Assembly (NCBI RefSeq): GCF_005796225.1
Contig: NZ_VAHO01000021.1
Span: 1 to 55,627, forward strand
Source: Pseudarthrobacter sp. NamE5
GTDB lineage: Bacteria; Actinomycetota; Actinomycetes; Actinomycetales; Micrococcaceae
Direction: 5' to 3'
DNA length: 55,627 nucleotides
Shown here: one piece after another, positions 1-8,000 of the stretch
Position numbering within the stretch: position 1 is the first letter of the stretch
Layout: every line of letters starts with the position of its first letter
The notes under the pieces: model-generated
What the model saw: the letters and a program-made list of their open reading frames with translations, nothing else
The model's database searches: none
Told to the model about the DNA's origin: nothing
Made by a program: the position numbers and the translations under genes

Positions 1-215
1 CAACATTCAGGATCGCTCCGGAGCAACTTTTCAAACTTACCCGCTGGCCCTTAGATTGTCAAACCGGAGTCCGCGACTCTCATCACCGTGAGGCTTGAGG
101 GTCGGTTTTTCCGTCTGACTCCGTGGAGCAGCGCGGAAATAAACTCTACCACCACTTTTCCGGGATCGCCACCCGACCTCCGAGGGCCTCTCCCCCACAG
201 GCGGCAAAGGCAGCG
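1..215. other. Intergenic, no gene seen
   Basis: The left edge of the window before the glgB terminator. Both strands were read. Open frames here lack a ribosome binding site and protein-like composition, and no tRNA or clear hairpin was recognised. The real neighbour lies outside the window. Confidence 0.5.
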
Positions 216-245
216 AAAAAGCCCGGAATCGCGTGGATTCCGGGC
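216..245 (-). terminator. Intrinsic terminator of the glgE-treS-mak/glgB operon
   Basis: A perfect 10-bp stem (221-230 with 236-245) with a 5-nt loop is followed on the minus strand by a run of five T (complement of 216-220). It sits 21 bases beyond the glgB stop codon. Confidence 0.85.
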
Positions 246-266
246 TCTTACGCCTGGAGCTTCGAG

Positions 267-3200
267 CTACCCGGCGGCAGGCGCCCCCGGCTTGAAGTAG
301 GCGGCACCCAGCGGAGGAAGGGTGACGCTCAGCGTTGCCGGCTGACCGTCCTGCGCCTTGGCTGTTGCCTTCAGCTCACCCGCATTCAGGACACCGGATC
401 CGCCGTATGTAGTGGCGTCGGTGTTCAGGACCTCGGTCCAGGCGCCGGCCTCGGGCACGCCCAGGGTGTAACCAACGTGGGGCGCCCCGGAGAAGTTGAT
501 GGCGCACACGAGTGGGTTGTTTTCGTTGTCCCACCGAATGAAGGACAGCACGTTCCGGTCTGCGTCACCGCCGTTGATCCACTGGAAGCCGCCGGGCTCG
601 TTGTCCCTGGTGTAGAGCGCAGGGGTGGATGCGTAAAGCTCGTTGAGGTCCTTCGTCAACAGCTGCACCCCTTGGTGGGCCGGGATGTCCGCGAGCCACC
701 AGTCCAGTCCGTGCTGTTCGGACCATTCCGCTTCCTGCCCGAACTCGGTGCCCATGAAGATCAGCTGCTTGCCGGGGTGCGCCCACTGGTAGGCCAGGAA
801 GGCGCGGAGATTCGCGAGCTGCTGCCAGCGGTCGCCCGGCATCTTGCGGAGCATGGAGCCCTTGCCGTGGACTACTTCATCGTGGCTGATGGGCAGGAGG
901 AAGTTCTCCGTGAAGGCGTAAACCAGGGAGAACGTGACCGTGCCGTGGTGCCACTTGCGGTTGAACGGATCCTCGGAGACGTACTTGAGCGAGTCGTGCA
1001 TCCAGCCCATGTTCCATTTCAGCCCGAAACCCAGCCCGCCATGGCTGGTGGGGGCAGTCACGCCGGGGAACGCCGTCGACTCTTCTGCAATCATGACGGC
1101 ACCGGGGTGTGTCTTGTACACCGTGGCGTTGACTTCCTGCAGGAAGGAGATCGCTTCCAGGTTTTCCCGGCCGCCGAAGCGGTTGGGCTGCCATTGTCCG
1201 TCCTGCCTGGAGTAGTCCAGGTAGAGCATGGAGGCCACGGCGTCCACGCGCAGCCCGTCAATGTGGAACTCGTCCAGCCAGTACAGGGCGTTGGCCACGA
1301 GGAAGTTCCGGACTTCGGTGCGCCCGAAGTCGAAGATCAGCGTGCCCCAGTCCGGGTGTTCGCCCAGGTTGGGATCGGCGTGCTCGTACAGGGGTTCGCC
1401 GTCAAACTGGGCCAGCGCCCACGCGTCCTTGGGGAAGTGGGCCGGCACCCAGTCCAGCAGAACGCCGATGCCGGCCTGGTGAAGGGCGTCCACCAGGTAC
1501 CGGAATTCGTCCGGGTGGCCGAAACGGGAGGTGGGCGCAAAGTAGGAGGTGACCTGGTAGCCCCAGGAACCGCCGAACGGGTGCTCCGCCACGGGCATGA
1601 ACTCAACGTGCGTGAATCCCATCCACTTGACGTATTCCACCAGTTCCTTGGCCAGTTCCCGGTAGCCCAGGCCCAGGCGCCAGGAACCGAGGTGCACCTC
1701 GTACACGCTCATGGCCGAGTTGTGCGGGTCCCGCTGTGCGCGGGCCTGCATCCACTCATCGTCCTTGAAGGCGTACGAGGGCTCCACCACCTTGGACGCG
1801 GTCAGTGGAGGAACTTCGGTGCCGAAGGCCAGCGGGTCTGCCTTCTCCACCCAGTGGCCGGCCTTCGTCCTCAGCTCGAACTTGTAGCAGGCACCGGCGG
1901 CAACACCGGGGACGAAGATTTCCCATACCCCGGACGAGCCGAGTGAGCGGAGGGAGTTTTCACGCCCGTCCCAGGCATTGAAGTCGCCTTTGACCCGGAC
2001 GGCCTGTGCATTGGGGGCCCAGACGGCGAAGGAAACGCCGTCCACGTCACCCAGTGAGGACTTGTAGTGCTGGACATGGGCGCCGAGCACTTCCCAGAGC
2101 TTTTCGTGCCGTCCTTCACCGATCAGATGCAGGTCAACTTCGCCCAGGGTGGGCAGGTAGCGGTAGGGATCGTCCACTGTTACCGGCTCGGCGCCCGGAT
2201 ACGTGACGGACAGGCGGTAGTCCGGAACGTGGCCCTGCTGCAGTGGCTCAACAACAGCCACCCAGACACCGTGTGCCTCGTGCTCCATGGGGATTTCACC
2301 CTCGGCGGTGATGACGGAGACAGCTTCGGCGAGGTGCTTGACCGTACGGATGGTGACGTGGCCGTAGTCGTCCAGGTGCGCGCCCAGGACAGAGTGGGGC
2401 GCGTGATGTTCACCGTTCGCTATTCTGCCCAGGGTCCCGTTGTCCACATGCAGGGGAATCCCCGGGCGGTCAGTTCGTGCTGAGCCTGTCATTTCATTAC
2501 CTTCCGATGCTGCACCGGCGGGATCGCCGGTGCCGTTACCGCTAAGGAGCCGCCTGCAGGCGTTCACGGGGATCGCCAGCCAGTCGGGCCTGTTACGCAT
2601 TTCATAAACAACTTCGTACAGTGCCTTATCCAGCCACAATGCCACAAAGAGGGGTGACTCCCTGTCCACAGTGCCGGGAGTGACACTGGCATACCCCGCG
2701 AGGAACGCCTCCGCACAGTCATCAACCCAGGTGGCGGTGACCTGCGCACCTTCCTGTTCGCGCTGGGCTGCCCCGGCGGCGTAGTCAAAGGACCTCAGCA
2801 TGCCGACGACGTCGCGCAGGGGAACGTCCGGAACGTTCCGTTCGGCGACGGGACGCATCGGTTCGCCTTCGAAGTCGAGGATGGTCCACCGGGCGGGGTT
2901 TCCGCCCTGGTCCGGAACCTGGAGTATCTGGCCCAGGTGGAGGTCGCCGTGGATACGCTGCAGGGGGCCGGCGGGAGCGTTGTCAAGCCGGTCCAGTAGG
3001 GCGTTGAGGCCATCGTCATAGGGCCCGACGGCGTTGCCCGCTTCGGCCCAAGCCTGGCGGACGCGCTGGGCTACTGCAGGAGCAATCACGTGGCCCGGTT
3101 GGGGTTCGGCCGACTCCCCCAGTGCTTCTGCCAGCCGTCGGTGCACGGTGGCCGTCGCCGCACCCAGGGCACGGGCTTCTGCGGTGAAGTCGCTGCCTGA

Positions 3201-3971
3201 CCGGGCCGCATCTACCGCCAGTCGCCACGCATCCCGGCCTCCTGCCAGGAATTCGTGCGCCACTGCGAGCTCACCCTGGACATAGCGCGAGCCGTTTCCG
3301 GTTGCCGCAGCACCCGCGCCGGAGCCGCCCTGGGCCAGCCACTCCCCCCGGACCCAGCCAAGGGTGGCTGGTACTTCCGAGGTGCCTGCAGCCGTCAGGG
3401 CGGCACCCACCTCAACTTCCGGGTTCGTCCCTTCGGAGAGCACCCGGAAAAATTTCACGATGGCCGCGGAATCGCCGTCGTCCACGATGACTGAACTGTT
3501 GGACTGCTCTCCGGACAGCACCTTCACAACCCCGCGGGTCGTCGGAATCCGCTGGTTTCCCTGAACACGGAATCCGCTGGCGGTACCGCTGGGCGCTTTT
3601 TCTTCCTGCCGGATCAGCTTCAGCCAGCTGCCCACAAAGTCGGGGTCGTGGACGGCGTCGTACACCCAGGGCCTGGACGGGTCCATACCGGCCGCCTGGC
3701 CTACCAAGGCCCGCTCCATGCCTGCTGCCGGGGCCTGCCGGAAGCTCAAGGGGACCTGGACCACGGCAGTCCGCTGGCCGCCGTCGGACGTTTGGGTGGT
3801 GACACTCAGCACGAACACCGCCAGTCCGGCGTGGCCGGAGGGGTCCTCCAGCCCCAGGCTGCCGACCTGGGACATATCGAATTCGGGCGTCTTGACCGGG
3901 AACCAGCGCTGCTGTGGGAGCCATTGCCGGAGGAGGTCAGTGAGGGCGGGGGTGAGGATTGGCTGGTTCAT
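267..3971 (-). CDS. glgB: Maltokinase / 1,4-alpha-glucan branching enzyme fusion
   Basis: One uninterrupted frame of 1234 residues holding two enzymes. Residues 1 to about 475 are a maltokinase: HGDLHLGQ at 341-348 and LDFEGE at 365-370 match the aminoglycoside-phosphotransferase-like kinase core, which makes maltose-1-phosphate from maltose and ATP. After a Gly/Ala-rich linker (475-505), the rest is a full-length GlgB of about 730 residues with the GH13 pattern: nucleophile in GLRVDAVASM, acid in MIAEES, third acidic residue in LPISHDEVVHG. Known family roles place both in the GlgE pathway. The ATG at 3971 begins one base after the treS stop, which implies coupling. An internal ATG at 2492 has a strong Shine-Dalgarno, so free GlgB may also be made (inference). 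Longer upstream starts were rejected because that stretch is treS coding sequence. Confidence 0.93.
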   Translation of the reverse strand: MNQPILTPALTDLLRQWLPQQRWFPVKTPEFDMSQVGSLGLEDPSGHAGLAVFVLSVTTQTSDGGQRTAVVQVPLSFRQAPAAGMERALVGQAAGMDPSRPWVYDAVHDPDFVGSWLKLIRQEEKAPSGTASGFRVQGNQRIPTTRGVVKVLSGEQSNSSVIVDDGDSAAIVKFFRVLSEGTNPEVEVGAALTAAGTSEVPATLGWVRGEWLAQGGSGAGAAATGNGSRYVQGELAVAHEFLAGGRDAWRLAVDAARSGSDFTAEARALGAATATVHRRLAEALGESAEPQPGHVIAPAVAQRVRQAWAEAGNAVGPYDDGLNALLDRLDNAPAGPLQRIHGDLHLGQILQVPDQGGNPARWTILDFEGEPMRPVAERNVPDVPLRDVVGMLRSFDYAAGAAQREQEGAQVTATWVDDCAEAFLAGYASVTPGTVDRESPLFVALWLDKALYEVVYEMRNRPDWLAIPVNACRRLLSGNGTGDPAGAASEGNEMTGSARTDRPGIPLHVDNGTLGRIANGEHHAPHSVLGAHLDDYGHVTIRTVKHLAEAVSVITAEGEIPMEHEAHGVWVAVVEPLQQGHVPDYRLSVTYPGAEPVTVDDPYRYLPTLGEVDLHLIGEGRHEKLWEVLGAHVQHYKSSLGDVDGVSFAVWAPNAQAVRVKGDFNAWDGRENSLRSLGSSGVWEIFVPGVAAGACYKFELRTKAGHWVEKADPLAFGTEVPPLTASKVVEPSYAFKDDEWMQARAQRDPHNSAMSVYEVHLGSWRLGLGYRELAKELVEYVKWMGFTHVEFMPVAEHPFGGSWGYQVTSYFAPTSRFGHPDEFRYLVDALHQAGIGVLLDWVPAHFPKDAWALAQFDGEPLYEHADPNLGEHPDWGTLIFDFGRTEVRNFLVANALYWLDEFHIDGLRVDAVASMLYLDYSRQDGQWQPNRFGGRENLEAISFLQEVNATVYKTHPGAVMIAEESTAFPGVTAPTSHGGLGFGLKWNMGWMHDSLKYVSEDPFNRKWHHGTVTFSLVYAFTENFLLPISHDEVVHGKGSMLRKMPGDRWQQLANLRAFLAYQWAHPGKQLIFMGTEFGQEAEWSEQHGLDWWLADIPAHQGVQLLTKDLNELYASTPALYTRDNEPGGFQWINGGDADRNVLSFIRWDNENNPLVCAINFSGAPHVGYTLGVPEAGAWTEVLNTDATTYGGSGVLNAGELKATAKAQDGQPATLSVTLPPLGAAYFKPGAPAAG
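2500..2505 (-). promoter_or_regulatory. Internal ribosome binding site before the GlgB half
   Basis: GGAAGG on the minus strand, 7 nt upstream of an in-frame ATG at 2492 (Met494 of the fusion). The codons after this ATG begin the branching-enzyme half, so it is well placed to start free GlgB of about 741 residues. Confidence 0.55.
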
Positions 3972-3972
3972 G

Positions 3973-5769
3973 TCAGTTCTCAATCGACAGGATCGGCATC
4001 GCCTGGGTGTAGGGCGACGAGGGGTTGGATGCCGCGGATCGGATCCGCAGCCAGAAAAAGTCGTGGCTCCCAAGGGTCAGCGTAAGGGTGCCGTCCTCGC
4101 TGATGCCGGGAAATGGCTGGCCGCCGAAGACGTCCCGCAGCCCGCGGCCGGCAAACTGCGGAACCTGCAACTGGGCCGCGACGGGATGCTGCGAGAGGTT
4201 GAAGGCGCACAGGATGCTCTCGCCGTCCACCCCGGCCGAATTGCCGTCCGGCAACTCACGGAGGTAGGCGAGGACGGCCTCGTGGTCCGCCTGCACGTGC
4301 TGGAACCTGCCCAGGCCGAACGCCGGGTGGTTCTTCCGGACGCTCAGGATCTGCCGCGTCCACCGCAGCAGCGACCCTGAGTGGGCGGACTCTGCCTCCA
4401 CGTTGGCCATGCCGTAGTTGTAGACGAGGGACTGGATGGGAGGCAGGTAAAGCTTGCCCGGATCCGCGCTGGAAAACCCCGCGTTCCGGTCCGGATTCCA
4501 CTGCATGGGAGTGCGGACGGCGTCCCGGTCTTCAAGCCAGATGTTGTCTCCCATGCCGATTTCGTCCCCGTAGTACAGGAACGGGCTGCCGGGCAGCGAG
4601 AGCAGCAGCGCGTTGATCAGTTCGATCTCGGCGCGGGAATTGTCCAGCAGGGGCGCCAGCCGACGCCTGATGCCGATGTTCGCGCGCATCCGCGGGTCCG
4701 GCGCATACCAGCCCAGCATCGCGGCCCGTTCGTCCGCGGTGACCATTTCCAGGGTCAGTTCGTCATGGTTGCGCAGAAATGTCCCCCACTGTGCACCCTC
4801 AGGAATATCCGGAGTGTCCTGCATGGTCTCGATGATCGGGGCGGCTTTCTGGTCCCGGAGAGCGTAGTAAAGGCGCGGCATGATGGGGAAGTGGAACGCC
4901 ATGTGGCACTCGGGCTCCTCCTCCGTGCCGAAGTATTCCACCACTTCGTTTGGCGGCTGGTTGGCTTCGGCGATGATTACCCGTCCCGGGTAGCTTTCGT
5001 CCACCATGGTGCGGAGCTTCCGGAGGAACTCGTGGGTGGCAGGAAGGTTTTCGCAGTTGGTGCCTTCCTCCTCGTACAGGTAGGGAATGGCATCCGCGCG
5101 GAAGCCGTCGATTCCCTGGTCCAGCCAAAAGCGCACTACGTCGAAAACGGCCTCGATGACCTTGGGGTTCTCGAAGTTCAGGTCCGGCTGGTGGCTGAAG
5201 AACCGGTGCCAGAAAAACTGGCGGCGGATGGGGTCGAAGGTCCAGTTGGATTCCTCGGTGTCCACGAAAATGATCCGGGCGTCCTGGTACTTCTCGTCGG
5301 TGTCGCTCCAGACGTAGAAGTCCCCGAACGGGCCGTCCGGATCCTTGCGGGATTCCTGGAACCAGGGATGCTGGTCCGAGGTGTGGTTCAGCGGCAGGTC
5401 AATGATCACCCGGACACCCCTGGCGTGGGCTTCGGCAACCAGACGCTTAAAGTCGCTGATGGTTCCGAACTCATCCAGCACCGAATTGTAGTCCGAGATG
5501 TCGTACCCGCCGTCGCGCAGCGGCGACTGGAAGAACGGCGGCAGCCAGAGACAGTCCACGCCCAGCCACTGCAGGTAGTCAAGCCTGCCGATGAGGCCGG
5601 AGAAATCTCCGGAACCGTCACCGTTCGCATCCGCGAAAGCTCTTACAAGTACTTCATAGAACACGGCCTTCCGGTACCACAGCGGATCATGCTGCAGGCC
5701 CGGGGCATTCAGTTCGAACGTGCTCTTTGGGGTGAAATGCTGGCCGGAACTTTGCGGATTGAAATTCAC
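3973..5769 (-). CDS. treS: Trehalose synthase (maltose alpha-D-glucosyltransferase) TreS
   Basis: A GH13 enzyme of 598 residues that interconverts trehalose and maltose, supplying maltose to the maltokinase encoded next door. Visible catalytic patterns are GFRADAIPYLYEEEG (nucleophile Asp), RVIIAEANQ (acid Glu) and FLRNHDELTLEM (third Asp), plus the opening segment AVFYEVLVRAFADANGDG. The start is a GTG at 5769, preceded by GAGGAG; it overlaps the glgE stop by four bases (GTGA), so translation is probably coupled. Upstream Met codons lie inside glgE. The family is well known; the role in this operon is inferred from order. Confidence 0.95.
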   Translation of the reverse strand: MNFNPQSSGQHFTPKSTFELNAPGLQHDPLWYRKAVFYEVLVRAFADANGDGSGDFSGLIGRLDYLQWLGVDCLWLPPFFQSPLRDGGYDISDYNSVLDEFGTISDFKRLVAEAHARGVRVIIDLPLNHTSDQHPWFQESRKDPDGPFGDFYVWSDTDEKYQDARIIFVDTEESNWTFDPIRRQFFWHRFFSHQPDLNFENPKVIEAVFDVVRFWLDQGIDGFRADAIPYLYEEEGTNCENLPATHEFLRKLRTMVDESYPGRVIIAEANQPPNEVVEYFGTEEEPECHMAFHFPIMPRLYYALRDQKAAPIIETMQDTPDIPEGAQWGTFLRNHDELTLEMVTADERAAMLGWYAPDPRMRANIGIRRRLAPLLDNSRAEIELINALLLSLPGSPFLYYGDEIGMGDNIWLEDRDAVRTPMQWNPDRNAGFSSADPGKLYLPPIQSLVYNYGMANVEAESAHSGSLLRWTRQILSVRKNHPAFGLGRFQHVQADHEAVLAYLRELPDGNSAGVDGESILCAFNLSQHPVAAQLQVPQFAGRGLRDVFGGQPFPGISEDGTLTLTLGSHDFFWLRIRSAASNPSSPYTQAMPILSIEN

Positions 5770-7847
5770 TGATGCGCTCTCCTCACCCTCAGGACGTGGG
5801 CGGGCTCGACATGCGGGTCGAGGCGGACGTAGTTGTACTCGCCCCACTCCCAGCTTTCTCCTGAGATGAGGTCGTCCACGTGGAAGCCTCCGTTGTGGGT
5901 CAGATCCTCCGGGTCCAGTTCCAGTGCCGCCATATCAAGTGAAACTGTGCATTCCCTGGTTCCGTGCGGATCAACGTTGACCACCACAATGATGGTGTCC
6001 TTGGACCCGTCGGCAAGGTTCTTGTGCTTGGAATACACCACCGTGGCGTCGTCCGTGCTGTGGTGGACCGTCAGGTTCTGCAGGTCCTGCAGGGCCGGGT
6101 GGGCGCGCCGGATCTCGTTGAGCCTGGTGATGTAGGGAGCCAGGGTCCGCCCCGACTGGGCAGCGGCATCCCAGTCGCGCTGTTTGTACTCGAACTTTTC
6201 GTTGTCGATGTATTCTTCGGCGCCGGGACGGGCCACGTGCTCATACAGTTCGTAGCCGGCGTAGACGCCCCATAAAGGACTGGCCGAGGCCGCCAGGACC
6301 GCCCTGATCTTGAAGGCCGCGGGACCGCCGAACTGCAGGTATTCGGTGAGGATGTCCGGGGTGTTGACGAAGAAGTTCGGGCGGAAGAACGCTGACGACT
6401 CGTGGCTGACTTCCGTGAAGTAGTCCTCGATCTCCTTCTTGGTGTTGCGCCAGGTGAAGTAGGTGTAGGACTGCTGGAAGCCCGCCCGCCCGAGTGCATG
6501 CATCATGGCAGGCCGGGTGAATGCCTCAGCCAGGAACACCACGCCAGGAACCTCCTTATTCACCTGCGCGATAAGCCATTCCCAGAACCACACCGGCTTG
6601 GTATGCGGGTTGTCCACGCGGAAAATCTTTACCCCATGGCTGACCCACAGCAGCACAATGCGCAAAATTTCATTTGACAGCCCTTCAGGATCATTATCGA
6701 AATTCAGCGGATAAATGTCCTGGTACTTCTTCGGCGGGTTCTCCGCGTAAGCGATGCTGCCGTCCACGCGGGTGGTGAACCATTCAGGATGGGAGGTCAC
6801 CCAGGGGTGGTCCGGTGCCGCCTGGAGCGCCAGGTCCAGTGCGACCTCCAGGCCCAGTTCGTTCGCCCGCGCAACGAAGGCGTCAAAGTCCTCGAAGGTG
6901 CCGAGATCCGGATGAATGGCGTCATGGCCGCCTTCAGCAGCGCCGATCGCCCATGGCGATCCGGGGTCGTTGGGGCCTGCGATGAGCGTGTTGTTAGGAC
7001 CCTTGCGGTGCTGCACGCCAATGGGGTGGATGGGCGGCATGTAGAGAACGTCGAAACCCATGGCGGCTACGGCATCGAGCCGTTTCGCTGCGGTGCGGAA
7101 GTTTCCGGAGGTCCAGGCGCCCGTGGCATGGTCCTTAACGGCCCCTTCGGAGCGGGGAAAGAACTCGTACCAGGAACCCCGGCCGGCGCGGTCCCGCTCA
7201 ACCAGCAGGGGGTACCGCTCTGAAACAGTGACCAGTTCACGGATGGGCTGGCGGGCCACGACGTCCGCTACTTCATGGCTGAAGCCGGCGCCCAGCCGCT
7301 CCTCGGTGCCCAGCGACAAATTACCCAGCCGGCTTGCCGCACTGCGGAGGATCTCCCGGTCCGCTTCGCTGCGGGAGGGGTCATCCGAGGCTTCGCCGAG
7401 CAGTGCGGCGCCTTCCGCCAGCATGAGTTCCACGTCAATTTCGGCAGCAACCTTGACCTCGGCGTTGTGGTGCCAGGTTCCGTACCGGTCGTGCCAGGCT
7501 TCAATCGCAAAGGACCAGTTGCCGATATCCGACGGCGTGAGCACGCCTTCCCAGCGGTCCGTTCCCATGCCGCGTTCCCCACGGGGCGGCGCGAGCCGGA
7601 TCCGCTGGCGCTCGTTCCCTTCCGGATCGAAGAGCACGGCGCTGACGCCGAGCTGGTCATGCCCCTCGCGGAAAGCGGTGGCCCCCACCACGATTCCCTC
7701 GCCGGGCAGGGCCTTGGCCGGGAACTTCCCACCCTCCACCACGGGCTGCACGGCGGTGATCGGAAAACGTCCGAACCGCAGGCCTTCGGTGATGGGGCCC
7801 TTCGTCATTTGCATTGATGCGGCACTGGTTCCTGAGTTAGTCGTCAC
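5766..7847 (-). CDS. glgE: Alpha-1,4-glucan:maltose-1-phosphate maltosyltransferase GlgE
   Basis: A 693-residue GH13_3 enzyme that transfers maltosyl units from maltose-1-phosphate to the non-reducing end of alpha-1,4-glucan. Motifs include IFRVDNPHTKPVWFWEW (nucleophile region), VVFLAEAFTRP (acid) and FVNTPDILTEYL; an N-terminal beta domain covers about the first 180 residues. It is the first gene of the leftward operon glgE-treS-mak/glgB, a classic GlgE-pathway order. The frame opens with a GTG at 7847, and an ATG further in (Met12) is an alternative start. The divergent glgP gene begins 153 bases away, so the spacer must hold both promoters. Confidence 0.95.
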   Translation of the reverse strand: MTTNSGTSAASMQMTKGPITEGLRFGRFPITAVQPVVEGGKFPAKALPGEGIVVGATAFREGHDQLGVSAVLFDPEGNERQRIRLAPPRGERGMGTDRWEGVLTPSDIGNWSFAIEAWHDRYGTWHHNAEVKVAAEIDVELMLAEGAALLGEASDDPSRSEADREILRSAASRLGNLSLGTEERLGAGFSHEVADVVARQPIRELVTVSERYPLLVERDRAGRGSWYEFFPRSEGAVKDHATGAWTSGNFRTAAKRLDAVAAMGFDVLYMPPIHPIGVQHRKGPNNTLIAGPNDPGSPWAIGAAEGGHDAIHPDLGTFEDFDAFVARANELGLEVALDLALQAAPDHPWVTSHPEWFTTRVDGSIAYAENPPKKYQDIYPLNFDNDPEGLSNEILRIVLLWVSHGVKIFRVDNPHTKPVWFWEWLIAQVNKEVPGVVFLAEAFTRPAMMHALGRAGFQQSYTYFTWRNTKKEIEDYFTEVSHESSAFFRPNFFVNTPDILTEYLQFGGPAAFKIRAVLAASASPLWGVYAGYELYEHVARPGAEEYIDNEKFEYKQRDWDAAAQSGRTLAPYITRLNEIRRAHPALQDLQNLTVHHSTDDATVVYSKHKNLADGSKDTIIVVVNVDPHGTRECTVSLDMAALELDPEDLTHNGGFHVDDLISGESWEWGEYNYVRLDPHVEPAHVLRVRRAHQ

Positions 7848-7864
7848 AAGCTCGACGTTAGCGA

Positions 7865-7941
7865 GAAATGACCGGGAATGCTAAGCCTGCGCACTATTTT
7901 CATCGCGCCTCCCGTCATTTCCTTTGTGCCAACTGTCATTT
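7865..7941. promoter_or_regulatory. Repeated GTCATTT boxes between glgE and glgP
   Basis: GAAATGAC at 7865-7872 and GTCATTTC at 7914-7921 form an 8-bp inverted repeat, and a third copy, GTCATTT, occurs at 7935-7941. All lie in the divergent spacer. A shared operator for the two glucan transcription units is possible, but no regulator is recognised. Confidence 0.35.
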
Positions 7942-8000
7942 ATCCAAAAGAAACCGAAAGCTGGTTCCCGCTGCGCAGGTTGTCGGTTAGTGTGACGCAG

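Noticed and set aside
123..1946. A 607-codon open frame on the plus strand
   Set aside because: It is antisense to the GlgB half of the fusion. GC-rich third positions keep this frame open, and it has no ribosome site or known motif.
4381..5772. A 463-codon plus-strand frame
   Set aside because: Antisense to treS and rich in Val/Gly/Arg as expected for a complement frame; not a gene.
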